In this document: in pieces, positions 27,514 through 36,420 of the stretch
How the letters are laid out: every line of letters starts with the position of its first letter
Numbering within the stretch: the stretch's first letter is position 1
Translations under genes and position numbers: made by a program
The notes under the pieces: generated by a model
What the model saw: the letters and a program-made list of their open reading frames with translations, nothing else
Databases searched by the model: none
Told to the model about the DNA's origin: nothing
Assembly (NCBI RefSeq): GCF_003028415.1
Contig: NZ_PYSV01000014.1
Location: 1 to 64,000, forward strand
Reading direction: 5' to 3'
DNA from: Deinococcus arcticus
Lineage (GTDB): Bacteria > Deinococcota > Deinococci > Deinococcales > Deinococcaceae
Length of the DNA stretch: 64,000 nt

Positions 27514-28152
27514 ATGATTCCGACAGGTTCAGGTGGACAGTTTGCCCGTGCACAGATCGTTCCCGTTGAAGGCGACGGCAAGAACCGCAAGTTCGACAAG
27601 CCAATTGCGTGCATGTTCAACCCGCGTGAGTACTCTATTTCCCGCACCCTGGAATGGAAAACGGCCGCCAATGACAACAGCGACACCGGCAACAAGGTGT
27701 ACGCCGGCGGCACCCCCGCCAAGCTGACGCTGGAACTGTTTTTCGATACCTACGCCTTTCGCGCTCAGCCGGGCGTGGTGGAGGACGTGCGCAAGCACAC
27801 CGACCGCCTGTGGGCCATGACCCAGATGGACCCCTCTACCACCGAAACCGCCAAGGGGTCCAGCCTCAAGAAGCTCCGGCCGCCCAAGGTGCTGTTTCAG
27901 TGGGGCAGCACCTGGCACTTTGAAGCGGTGATCAAGGACATGGAGCAGCAATTCACGCTCTTCATGCCCGACGGAACGCCGGTGCGCTCCATCATCAAAG
28001 TGACCTTTGAGCAGGCTGACCGCAGCACCGCCTTTCACAACCCCAATTCCAAGGGACCCACGGCAACCCATGTGAGTCAGGGGATTCGCAACGCGGCGGC
28101 CGACCGGGGCTTCTCGGGGGACCTGCGCCGCACCACCTTCGGGAAGGGCTAA
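27514..28152 (+). CDS. eCIS hub/tube-initiator protein (Afp7-like)
   Basis: A 212-aa protein matching the eCIS 'CIS tube protein' family (Afp7/Pvc7, gp53-like): IACMFNPREYSISRTLEWKT, GGTPAKLTLELFFDTYAF, PPKVLFQWGSTWHFEAVI, FTLFMPDGTPVRSIIKVTFE. Relatives often carry a C-terminal LysM domain; none is evident here, the last ~45 residues being polar and short. It lies directly before the VgrG-like spike gene (3 bp), as in other eCIS clusters, and has a strong GGAGGTGA ribosome binding site. Confidence 0.87.
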   Translation: MIPTGSGGQFARAQIVPVEGDGKNRKFDKPIACMFNPREYSISRTLEWKTAANDNSDTGNKVYAGGTPAKLTLELFFDTYAFRAQPGVVEDVRKHTDRLWAMTQMDPSTTETAKGSSLKKLRPPKVLFQWGSTWHFEAVIKDMEQQFTLFMPDGTPVRSIIKVTFEQADRSTAFHNPNSKGPTATHVSQGIRNAAADRGFSGDLRRTTFGKG

Positions 28153-28155
28153 GGC

Positions 28156-29934
28156 ATGACCCGCACTGTGCGCGACCCCCTGGAAGGGTCTGTCAGCAGC
28201 CTCTACATGAATGTGGACGGCCGCGACATGGACCAGGAACTGTTTGAGGTGATTCACGAAATCACCGTGGACAGCAGCCTGCAACTGCCGGACGTGGCCA
28301 CCATTACCCTGCGGGACCTGGAAGGCATGCTGGTGGATGACGAGCGCTTTAAACTGGGCGCCCGCATCAAGATCATCTCGCAGGTCAAGGACCACAAGGA
28401 AACCGTCTTTGACGGCGAACTGGTGGAAATCGAGCCGCGGTACACCCGGTCCACCCAGCAGCTGCGCCTGCGGGCCTTTGACCGACTGCACCGCCTGGCG
28501 CGCGGTACCCACACCCGGTCGTTCCAGAACATCAGCGACCTGGACCTGGTGAAAAAACTGGCCGGCGAGGCCGGCATGACTGCCAAAACGGAAGGCAGCA
28601 GCGTGGTTCACCCCTATGTGCTGCAGCACAACCAGACCAATCTGGCGTTTCTGCGCGAGCGGGTCTCGCGCCTGGGCATGATTCTGTATGCCGACGGCAC
28701 CACCCTGCACTGCGAGCCGGTGCGCGGCCAGGACCGCATTGAGCTGACCTGGGGTGACAACCTCTCGGAGTTTCTGCCGCGCCTGACCAGCCTGCAGCAG
28801 ACCAGCCAGAGCACCATACGCTCCTGGGACCCCAAGCAAAAACGCAGTGTGGTGGGCCAGGCCAGCAGCGGCAAGGGCAAGGCCGAGGTCGCCGAGAGCA
28901 CGAAAAGCGAGGGCGTGGCCCAGCAGGCGTTCAACATGAAAGCGCCGGCCACCTCCAGCACCCTCATCGTGCGCGATCAGGGGTATGCGGCCGCCATTGC
29001 CCAGGCCCAGCGCAACACCGTGGCTGAGCACCTGCTCGAAGCGCGCGGCATCACGGCCGGCTATCCGCGCCTGACGGCCGGCACCACCCTGGAGATCAAG
29101 AACGTGGGGCGGCGCTTCAGCGGCAAGTACATTGCCAGCAATGTGCGCCATGTGTACCGCAACGGGGAAGGCTACAGCACCGAATTCAGCGTCACTGGCA
29201 GTCGGCCGGATTCGCTGGGCAGCCTGCTGCGTGCGGCCAGCGGCGGCGCCGGCACGGACGCCCCCTACACCCCGGTGCAGGGCCTGATGATCGGCGTGGT
29301 GACCAACAACAACGACCCGGACAGCCAGGGGCGCGTGAAGCTGAAACTTCCCGCCCTGACCGAGGACGATGAAACCGACTGGGCGCGCGTGGTGGGCCTG
29401 GGCAACGGCCCCAACCGGGGCTCTCACCACACCCCGGAGGTGAACGACGAGGTGCTCGTGGGTTTTGAGCACGGCGACATTCACCACCCCTATGTGATTG
29501 GCGGCCTGTGGAACGGCAAGGACAGCCCGCCGCGTCCGGTGGACAAGGTGGTCAAGAACGGCAAGGTGATTCAGCGCGTGTACCGCACCCGCCTGGGCCA
29601 TGAGTTCATCTACGACGACCCCGACGCCCCCGATCCGCCCAAGATCACCCTGCAGAGCAGCAAGAACCACGCCCTGGAATTAAACGACGATAAGAAGAAG
29701 CCCTTCGTCGAACTGCGCTCCAAAGAGGGTCACCGCCTGACCCTGACCGAGGGCAGCGGCCCGCAGGTGATTCTGCGCGACAAGAACGGCAACGAGGTGC
29801 TGCTGAATACCCGCAGCAACACCGTGACCATCACCAGCACCGGCAAGCTGGAACTCAAGGCCCGCATGGGCATCAGCATTGATGGCGGCGGCGGCAACGT
29901 GGACGTGCGCGGCGTGATGATCAACCTCAACTGA
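28156..29934 (+). CDS. VgrG-like spike/hub protein (Afp8-like)
   Basis: A 592-aa central spike. Residues ~1-360 are the gpD/gp27-like hub (ELFEVIHEITVDSSLQLPDV, FDGELVEIEPRYTRSTQQLR, VLQHNQTNLAFLRERVSRLG). Residues ~375-470 are the gp5-type OB fold (MIGVVTNNNDPDSQGRVKLK, WARVVGLGNG, PEVNDEVLVGFEHGDIHHPY). The C-terminal ~90 residues are beta-helix-like (VILRDKNGNEVLLNT, GGGGNVDVRGVMINL). No PAAR tip gene follows, and none was found in the cluster, so the spike may be self-tipped. Confidence 0.92.
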   Translation: MTRTVRDPLEGSVSSLYMNVDGRDMDQELFEVIHEITVDSSLQLPDVATITLRDLEGMLVDDERFKLGARIKIISQVKDHKETVFDGELVEIEPRYTRSTQQLRLRAFDRLHRLARGTHTRSFQNISDLDLVKKLAGEAGMTAKTEGSSVVHPYVLQHNQTNLAFLRERVSRLGMILYADGTTLHCEPVRGQDRIELTWGDNLSEFLPRLTSLQQTSQSTIRSWDPKQKRSVVGQASSGKGKAEVAESTKSEGVAQQAFNMKAPATSSTLIVRDQGYAAAIAQAQRNTVAEHLLEARGITAGYPRLTAGTTLEIKNVGRRFSGKYIASNVRHVYRNGEGYSTEFSVTGSRPDSLGSLLRAASGGAGTDAPYTPVQGLMIGVVTNNNDPDSQGRVKLKLPALTEDDETDWARVVGLGNGPNRGSHHTPEVNDEVLVGFEHGDIHHPYVIGGLWNGKDSPPRPVDKVVKNGKVIQRVYRTRLGHEFIYDDPDAPDPPKITLQSSKNHALELNDDKKKPFVELRSKEGHRLTLTEGSGPQVILRDKNGNEVLLNTRSNTVTITSTGKLELKARMGISIDGGGGNVDVRGVMINLN

Positions 29935-30047
29935 GGCCCGAGGGTAAAGCCTCGCTGAGCCTGACCATCAAGTGCGCCGGCCCGGGTCTGGGCCAGAATA
30001 AGGCCCACCGCTGTGCCCCCGTTTCCCTTGCCCCCTCAGGAGATCCC

Positions 30048-32141
30048 ATGACGCAGGCCAACCCTCAGAAACGTCCGCCCGGCCTTCTCGACATCCTGGA
30101 ACAGAAGGTGGAAGACCTGGCTGATGGCGTACTGGACGCCCTGGGCTGGGGCTCTCCCAAGCCGGCCGCCGGACGCAGGGCGCCCGGCGGCGCGGGCCCG
30201 GGCTGGACGCGCGATTTCCGGCATGACAACGGGCAACTCAGCCTGCATCTGCACCTGAAGCGTTCGGGCGACGGCCAGCTGAGCGGACACTACGCGGTGC
30301 AGCCCAGGGGCAAGGCGCGCGGGCAGAACTGGCCCCTGGCGGGCCGGGTGCTGGGCGACGGCTCATTTACCCTCCAGGGCACCGAAAACGGCGCCCGGTT
30401 CGCCGGGTCCCTGCGTGGCGGCGCGCCTCAGGTGAGCGAGTTCAGAAACCGCAAGTTCACACTGGAAAACTTCACCTTCACCCGCCTGACGGCGGCCGCG
30501 CCCCGAGCGAAACCGGCCGCGCGCCCGGCGCCAGCGGCCACGCCGACCCCCAGTGGGCCCACAACCGGGGGCGGCGCGGCCGCTGGCCCGCGCACGGGCG
30601 CCCTGCCCGACCTGCCGGCCCTGCGCGAGCCCGGGTTTCTGGCGCGGCTGCGGCAGGTGGCGGCCGCTGTGAATACCTCGCCGGAAATCGTGCTGGCCTT
30701 TCTGAACCTGGAAAGCAACCTGGACCCCACCAGCAACAAGGACCGCAAGACCCAGTACAAAGGACTGGGGCAGATTGGCCGCGACGCCCTGGCCGACATC
30801 AATGCCCACATTGCCAGCCACAAGTTGCCGCTGCGGGCGCTGGGCAGCACCCAGGAGCTGACCGGCCTGAGCGCCACCCAGCAGCTGGCTTACGTGGAAA
30901 TCCACCTGAAGCTGCACATGCACGGCGTGGACAAGAAAGCCCGGGCCGCCGGGCGCCATACCTCGCTGGAAGAGGTGTACATGGGCCACCTGGGCGGCAG
31001 TGCCCGGTATGCCCAGAAGGACGTGTGGGTCAGTGAGGGCAGCGCCGCGTACCGGCAGAACCCCATGGACGCCGACCAGGACGGCCACAACACACCTGCT
31101 GAGGCTGCAGACACGGTGCGCGGCCGGTTCACTGCCAACTTCAAGGCCAACCTGGATGAGCGCAGCCGGCACCTGAAGCCCACGAGGCGCAAGTTCGACG
31201 GCAAGACGCAGCTGTTTTACGTGTACGACGCTGGCCACGACAACGGGCTGCCGCTGTTCAGCCTGGACCCGGCTGAGCGGTCCCCCATTCCGGCGCCCGT
31301 TCTGCCCAAGCCCCCAGCTGTGGAGATCCGTGAGGAAGAGGAACCGGCGGGCGAGCCCGACGCCCTGGACCGGCTGATGAAACTCGGCGAGGACACCCCG
31401 CAGTACACCTCACAGCAGATCCGGGTGGCGCGGGAACTGATCAAGCTGCAGCCTCAGTCGCAGCGTGCCGAGCTGTACCTGATGTTGCAGGAAAAGACCC
31501 CGCACCACTCGCAGCGCAACAACGAGAGTCTGGGCCGCGCGGTGGACGGTGACCGGCCAGGCGGCCGCATTGGCAACGTGATGTGCAACCTCACCAGCGC
31601 CGCAATGGTGCTGGAGCAGCTGGGCATCGAGAACCCCAACCCGGAAGACTTTCCGCAGTTCGAGGATTATCTGGAAGACCTGCGGCGCAAGTACGTGGAC
31701 GCCCGTTACCAGGAACTGCTGAACTCGGGGCTGTCGCCGCAGAAGGCGCGCCAGGGGTCGTACGCGCGCTTTCACCGCACCACCATGGAGGGCTGGGGCA
31801 AGGTGCTGGGCCTGATGGGTGCCTCGTACGCCACCATTCCGCCGCGCCGCGACCGGGCTTTCTGGGAGAGCACCGTGCGCAAGCACCTGGAGGAGGGCGA
31901 GGCTGTGATGTTCAGCATCAACGGCCATATCGTGCGCCTGCAGGGCATGAACGAGCAGGGCCTGATCGTGGATGACCCTTACGGCCAGTCGGTGCTGCTG
32001 AAAAACACCGGTATGGCCGCCGGAGACAAGGACGGCAAGTACAGGCACGACCGCACCAAGAGCGGCAACAACACGGTCTGGTCGTGGGCCAGTGTGGCCG
32101 AGCACGACATGCTGTGGATTGCGGCGGTGAAGAAGAAGTGA
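30048..32141 (+). CDS. Two-domain peptidoglycan hydrolase (lysozyme-like plus C39-like), candidate eCIS effector
   Basis: A 697-aa protein after the spike. A short N-terminal helix (LLDILEQKVEDLADGVLDAL) precedes a ~100-aa beta-rich domain. Residues ~200-330 resemble a lytic transglycosylase/lysozyme core with a candidate catalytic Glu222 (AFLNLESNLDP; YKGLGQIG). Residues ~490-697 resemble papain-like C39 peptidases, with Cys513 (GNVMCNLTSAAMVLEQLG), His627 (FSINGHIVRLQG) and Asp642/643 (VDDPYG). Together these could cut both glycan and peptide of murein. There is no signal peptide, as expected of cargo or of a tail-borne lysozyme. It may be a toxin, or the enzyme that lets the particle pass the cell wall. 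The preceding 113-bp gap has a CAGGAG ribosome binding site but no clear promoter. Confidence 0.75.
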   Translation: MTQANPQKRPPGLLDILEQKVEDLADGVLDALGWGSPKPAAGRRAPGGAGPGWTRDFRHDNGQLSLHLHLKRSGDGQLSGHYAVQPRGKARGQNWPLAGRVLGDGSFTLQGTENGARFAGSLRGGAPQVSEFRNRKFTLENFTFTRLTAAAPRAKPAARPAPAATPTPSGPTTGGGAAAGPRTGALPDLPALREPGFLARLRQVAAAVNTSPEIVLAFLNLESNLDPTSNKDRKTQYKGLGQIGRDALADINAHIASHKLPLRALGSTQELTGLSATQQLAYVEIHLKLHMHGVDKKARAAGRHTSLEEVYMGHLGGSARYAQKDVWVSEGSAAYRQNPMDADQDGHNTPAEAADTVRGRFTANFKANLDERSRHLKPTRRKFDGKTQLFYVYDAGHDNGLPLFSLDPAERSPIPAPVLPKPPAVEIREEEEPAGEPDALDRLMKLGEDTPQYTSQQIRVARELIKLQPQSQRAELYLMLQEKTPHHSQRNNESLGRAVDGDRPGGRIGNVMCNLTSAAMVLEQLGIENPNPEDFPQFEDYLEDLRRKYVDARYQELLNSGLSPQKARQGSYARFHRTTMEGWGKVLGLMGASYATIPPRRDRAFWESTVRKHLEEGEAVMFSINGHIVRLQGMNEQGLIVDDPYGQSVLLKNTGMAAGDKDGKYRHDRTKSGNNTVWSWASVAEHDMLWIAAVKKK

Positions 32142-32761
32142 CGGCTGGTCTGCGCCGTTTTCTGGCGGGGGGGGTGCTGACCGCCCTGGGCCTGACAGGA
32201 GCGGCCACGACTGCGCCGCGCCCCCTGCTGGGGCAGCCGCTGTTCCGGTCAGTGCCCAGTGTAGAAGGGCCAGTGCCGGCGGCGGTGGGTGTGGAAGACG
32301 CGGCCTTCTGCCGGACCTACCAGTGTGTGGGCTCTGCCTCGGTGGGCACCACAACCACCGGCACCCAGGGCTGGTACGTGGTGCCCCCGTCTGCCCGGGC
32401 GGCCGAGGTGCTGCGGGGCCATGAGGCGGGCCGTTTCTTTCCCGAAGCCACCGTAATGTACGAGCGGAATGTCGTCATGTACACCGATCTGGCCTTTGAT
32501 ACTGCCGTGCGCCAGACGCTCAGTTCCGCCACCCTGAACCTGCTGGGCCATTTCACCCGGCTGGTGCTGGGCGCGCCCATCAGCGGGCAGAAGCTGGCGG
32601 CCTGTTACCGGATTCTGCGCACCCAGGCGCGCTGCACAGTGGGCAGCGGCCGGGTGCGGCTGGTCAGCGGCGAGACCAGGACCTACCAGGCGAACTTTCG
32701 CGTGTTGGAGGACCCTGAGGGCCGCACCCGCGTGAAATACGCGGTAGGACTGGACGAGTAG
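32138..32761 (+). CDS. Small secreted Cys-containing protein of the eCIS
   Basis: About 207 aa from the GTG at 32138, which overlaps the hydrolase stop as GTGA. The start is chosen because the next ~25 residues form a signal peptide (TAGLRRFLAGGVLTALGLTG) with Ala-rich cleavage region. The mature part has four cysteines (FCRTYQCVG and AACYRILRTQARC), which could form two disulphides. No family was recognised. Tight coupling to a cytoplasmic murein hydrolase gene and an exported destination fit an envelope-side protector (immunity protein) or a lipid/periplasmic eCIS anchor, but either is inference. It runs directly into the ATPase gene. Confidence 0.7.
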   Translation: MTAGLRRFLAGGVLTALGLTGAATTAPRPLLGQPLFRSVPSVEGPVPAAVGVEDAAFCRTYQCVGSASVGTTTTGTQGWYVVPPSARAAEVLRGHEAGRFFPEATVMYERNVVMYTDLAFDTAVRQTLSSATLNLLGHFTRLVLGAPISGQKLAACYRILRTQARCTVGSGRVRLVSGETRTYQANFRVLEDPEGRTRVKYAVGLDE

Positions 32762-34723
32762 ATGCCGCGCGCTGCCCCCCGCCCCGCCCCCGCCCAGGAC
32801 CCCCACCTCCTGCGGGCGGTGTGCGACAGCCTGAGCGCCCAGGTGCTGGACGCTGCCCTGGGTGAACAGAGCGACCCCGAAGCCGCCTATGAGGTGGTGC
32901 TGCCGGGCGAACTGGAGCAGACCCGTCTGGGTACCCTGGCGCGCGGTCTGGCCCTGACCCCTTTTGAAACGGGAGTGGTGGCCCTGGCCCTGACCACCGA
33001 GCTGTACCCGGAGCGCACCCTGGCCGCCTGCGCCACGGCCCTGCAACTCGAAGGGCCCTACGCGGGCTTTCTCACGCCCTCGCTGTGCCGCCGCTGGCTG
33101 CCCGACCCGGCGGGCACCGATGTGGCGGCTTTTCAGCCGGGCAGCGCCCTGTTCCGCTACCACCTGGTTGAACTGGGTCAGAGCGTGAATGCCAGTGTGG
33201 TGGAGGCCCTGACCCCGCTGCGCCTGAGTGCCGGCGCCCTGGCCTACCTGCGCGGCGATGACGGCGCAGCCCTGGAACTGCGCAGTGTGGCGCAGCCGAT
33301 GCCCAGCGGCGGCCTGCTGAGCGACTCGCAGGAGGCCGTGGTTCAGACGGCCCGCAAGCACCTGTCGCGCGGGGGCAGTGACCGGGCGGTGCTGCTGTAC
33401 GGCACCCAGACGGCCGCCATGCGCTCGCTGGCCGCGCACCTGCTGGCGGACCAGACCGGCTCAGCCCTGCTGCTGGACATCTCGGCCCTGGCTGCGCGCC
33501 CGGCAGAGGAACTGAATGTGATCCTGCGGGCGCTGGAGCGCAGCGGCCGGGTGAATGCCGCGCCGCTGGTGCTGGACGCCACGGGTGACGCCCCCGAGGG
33601 CCAGACCCTGGACGACCTGACCGGGCGGGTGCTGGAGGCCGCCACCGGGCTGTGCGTGATTCTGGCCGCTGATCCGCTGCCGCTGGAGTCGGCGCGCGCC
33701 ATCCTGCCGCTGGAGGTGCAGGCCCCGACGCCCCTGGAGCAGCGCGAGCGCTGGGCCCAGGCGCTGGGTGTAAGCGGTGACTCCAGCCTGCTGCGGCAAC
33801 TGGGCGACCAGTACGCCCTGAGCCTGGACCGCATTGACACCCTGGCGCGTGAGGCGAGGGCGGCGCTGCCCGGTAACGCCCCGCACGCCGCCCGGCTGGA
33901 CCGGGCCTGGGAAGCGGCCCGCACCGCCAACCGCCGCCTGATGGGCTCGCTGGCCCAGCGCATCGAAACGCGCGCCGGCTGGGACGACCTGATTCTGCCG
34001 GCCGCCGACCGCGCCGCGCTGGAACAGATCGCCGCCCATGTGCGCCACCGCTCGCAGGTGTACGAGGACATGGGCATGGCCCGCCCCGGGCGCGGGCGCT
34101 CTATCGCCGCGCTGTTCAGCGGCCCCAGCGGCACCGGCAAGACGCTGAGTGCCGAGGTGCTGGCCCGCGACCTGAACCTGGACCTGTACCGGGTGGACCT
34201 CAGCAGCACGGTCAGCAAGTACATCGGGGAAACCGAGAAGAACCTCAAGAAGATCTTCGATGCGGCCGATCAGGGCGGCTGCGTCCTACTGTTCGACGAG
34301 GCCGACAGCGTGTTCGGCAAACGCGGCGAGGTGCGCGATTCCAACGACCGCTACGCCAACGTGCAGGTCAATTACCTGCTGCAGCGCCTGGAGAGCTTTA
34401 ACGGGCTGGCGGTGCTGACCACCAACATGGAAAGCAGCATGGACATCGCCTTTATGCGCCGGCTGCAGTTCGTGATCAATTTCCGCGCGCCGCAGGCCCA
34501 CGAGCGCGAGCGGCTGTGGCGCGGGGCCTTTCCCAAGACCCTGGACACCAGCGCCCTGGATTTCCCCAAACTGGCCGCCGCTGACGTGGCCGGGGGCAAC
34601 ATTCGCAGCGTGGTCATGAACGCGGTGTTCATGGCCGTGGCGCGTGGGGTGCCCCTGAGCCAGCCCCTGGTGGAAGAGGCCCTGCACCTCGAATACCGCA
34701 AACTGGGCCGACTGGTGCTGTAG
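32762..34723 (+). CDS. eCIS AAA+ ATPase (Afp15/Pvc15-like)
   Basis: A 653-aa protein, last of the rightward arm, with start abutting the previous stop. The C-terminal third is a classical AAA+ module: Walker A FSGPSGTGKT (~452-461), STVSKYIGETEKNLKKIFDA, Walker B GCVLLFDEADSVFGKR (~503-518) and sensor 1 LAVLTTNMESSMDIAFMRRL. The N-terminal ~430 residues contain a second degenerate ATPase-like region. In Afp/PVC systems such ATPases are needed for assembly or for loading of cargo. Its C-terminal sequence ends just before a strong bidirectional terminator. Confidence 0.93.
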   Translation: MPRAAPRPAPAQDPHLLRAVCDSLSAQVLDAALGEQSDPEAAYEVVLPGELEQTRLGTLARGLALTPFETGVVALALTTELYPERTLAACATALQLEGPYAGFLTPSLCRRWLPDPAGTDVAAFQPGSALFRYHLVELGQSVNASVVEALTPLRLSAGALAYLRGDDGAALELRSVAQPMPSGGLLSDSQEAVVQTARKHLSRGGSDRAVLLYGTQTAAMRSLAAHLLADQTGSALLLDISALAARPAEELNVILRALERSGRVNAAPLVLDATGDAPEGQTLDDLTGRVLEAATGLCVILAADPLPLESARAILPLEVQAPTPLEQRERWAQALGVSGDSSLLRQLGDQYALSLDRIDTLAREARAALPGNAPHAARLDRAWEAARTANRRLMGSLAQRIETRAGWDDLILPAADRAALEQIAAHVRHRSQVYEDMGMARPGRGRSIAALFSGPSGTGKTLSAEVLARDLNLDLYRVDLSSTVSKYIGETEKNLKKIFDAADQGGCVLLFDEADSVFGKRGEVRDSNDRYANVQVNYLLQRLESFNGLAVLTTNMESSMDIAFMRRLQFVINFRAPQAHERERLWRGAFPKTLDTSALDFPKLAAADVAGGNIRSVVMNAVFMAVARGVPLSQPLVEEALHLEYRKLGRLVL

Positions 34724-34743
34724 GGACTGGTGCTGTCGGCAAA

Positions 34744-34793
34744 GGCGAGGGGCCGGACCAGGGCAGCCTCGCCCGGTCCGGCCCCTTGTTCGC
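34744..34793. terminator. Bidirectional terminator at the end of the eCIS operon
   Basis: GGGGCCGGACC (34749-34759) pairs with GGTCCGGCCCC (34775-34785), extended by AGGCGA/TTCGCCT at the base. It lies between the convergent ATPase and gabD-like genes. Confidence 0.75.
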
Positions 34794-36242
34794 CTACAGG
34801 CCCACCGAGATGAACTTCGTCTCCAGATACTCGTCCAGGCCCCAGTGCCCGCCCTCGCGGCCCACACCGCTGTTCTTCATGCCCCCAAAGGGCACATGCG
34901 GAGCGCCGGCGCTGGGTACGCCGTCGTTGATGCCCACGATGCCGTATTCCAGCGCCTCGGCCACCCGCCACGCGCGGCTCAGGTCGCGGGTGTAGGCGTA
35001 GGCTGCCAGCCCATACTCCGAGGCGTTGGCAAGGCGCAGCGCCTCTTCCTCGGTGTCAAAGGGCACCACCGGCGCCACCGGCCCAAAGGTTTCCTCTCGC
35101 AGGATGAGCGAATCCGGGTGAACGTCGGTGAGCACCGTGGGATGAAAGAACAGCCCCTCTTTCACCGTGCCGCCCACCGTGGCCCGCGCGCCGCGCTGCA
35201 GGGCGTCGTCCACCTGCGCCACGATCTTGTCCAGGCCCGCCTGTTCCACCACCGGGCCCACGCCGGTGCCGTCCAGCAGGGGGTCGCCCACCACCAGCTT
35301 GCCGGTCAGGCGGGTCAGGATGGCTGTAAATTCCTCGGCCACGGCGCGCTGCACATACACACGGTTGGTGCTGATACAGGTTTGCCCCGCGTTGCGGAAC
35401 TTGCTGCCCACCACCTCGCGCGCGGCTTTGTCCAGATCGGCGTCCTGGAACACCAGGAAAGGCGCGTGGCCGCCCAGTTCCAGCGACACCCGTTTCAGGG
35501 TCTGGGCGGCCTGGGTGTACAGCAGGCGCCCCACAGCGGTGGAGCCTGTAAAGGTCAGTTTGCGCACCCGCTCGTCGGCCATGAAAGGCGCGCTGAAAGC
35601 CGGGGCGTCGTTCGTGGGCAGCACCTGCAGCGTGTTGGCGGGCCCACCCGCCTGCAGCCACAGTTCGGCCAGATACAGCGCGGTCATGGGGCTCTGTTCG
35701 GCGGGTTTGAGGATCATCACGCAGCCGGCGGCCAGGGCAGGCGCGGCCTTGCGGGTGATCATGCCAGCCGGGAAATTCCAGGGGGTCACGGCGTACACGG
35801 TGCCCACGGGCTCGGCGTTTGTGAAACCGCGCTTGCGGTTCTGGCGCATGGAAATCCGCTCGCCGCTGATGCGTCCGGCTTCCTCGGCGCACCACTCCAC
35901 GAAGCTGGCGGCGTAATGCACCTCGCCGCGCGTCTCGCTGATGGGTTTGCCCATTTCCAGGGTCATCAGGCGGGCCAGCTGCTCCTTGTGCTCGAACATC
36001 AGGTCGTGCCAGCGGCGCAGAATCTGGCCGCGCTGATACGGATTGACCTGCCGCCACGCGCGCAGGGCTTCTTCGGCGGCGTCAATGGCCCGGCGGGCGT
36101 CATCGGCGGTGCAGTCGGCCACGGCGCCAATGGGTTCCAGGGTGCCGGGGTGAATCACCTCGAAGGTGCGGGCGCCGGCGCGCCACTCGCCGTCAAAGTA
36201 AGCCTGGGTGCGGGTCACGGGGTCGTTGAGCAGGGCAGTCAT
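34794..36242 (-). CDS. gabD: NAD(P)-dependent succinate-semialdehyde dehydrogenase family enzyme
   Basis: A 482-aa aldehyde dehydrogenase. Motifs are TPWNFPAGMITRKAAPALAA, FTGSTAVGRLL (cofactor), LELGGHAPF (general-base Glu) and FRNAGQTCISTNR (nucleophilic Cys). The context GEVHYAASFVEWCAEEAGRI is typical of GabD-type succinate-semialdehyde dehydrogenases, oxidising succinate semialdehyde to succinate, although related aldehydes cannot be excluded. The start at 36242 (MTALLNDP) is preferred over the frame's upstream extension because it fits the family length. Divergent from the lipid operon at 36421. Confidence 0.88.
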   Translation of the reverse strand: MTALLNDPVTRTQAYFDGEWRAGARTFEVIHPGTLEPIGAVADCTADDARRAIDAAEEALRAWRQVNPYQRGQILRRWHDLMFEHKEQLARLMTLEMGKPISETRGEVHYAASFVEWCAEEAGRISGERISMRQNRKRGFTNAEPVGTVYAVTPWNFPAGMITRKAAPALAAGCVMILKPAEQSPMTALYLAELWLQAGGPANTLQVLPTNDAPAFSAPFMADERVRKLTFTGSTAVGRLLYTQAAQTLKRVSLELGGHAPFLVFQDADLDKAAREVVGSKFRNAGQTCISTNRVYVQRAVAEEFTAILTRLTGKLVVGDPLLDGTGVGPVVEQAGLDKIVAQVDDALQRGARATVGGTVKEGLFFHPTVLTDVHPDSLILREETFGPVAPVVPFDTEEEALRLANASEYGLAAYAYTRDLSRAWRVAEALEYGIVGINDGVPSAGAPHVPFGGMKNSGVGREGGHWGLDEYLETKFISVGL

Positions 36243-36360
36243 GGGGCTCCTTGAACAGGGGAGAGAGAGGCGAAATGGTGGCTGCAGCGTAGCGCGCCGG
36301 CTGGCTGCCCTGCCCCGCATCACCGGACACGGGGCCTCTGCTTTCCGCCCACGTTCAAAA

Positions 36361-36390
36361 TTGACGTGCGCGTAACTTCCGGCCTATGCT
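36361..36390 (+). promoter_or_regulatory. Sigma-70 type promoter of the hydroxy-acid/lipid operon
   Basis: TTGACG (36361-36366) and TATGCT (36385-36390) are separated by 18 bp. The predicted transcript starts near 36397 and gives a short leader with GGAGG at 36409-36413. This is the best -35/-10 match in the window. Confidence 0.75.
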
Positions 36391-36420
36391 GAACCGACGT
36401 CTCACACTGGAGGATTGTTC

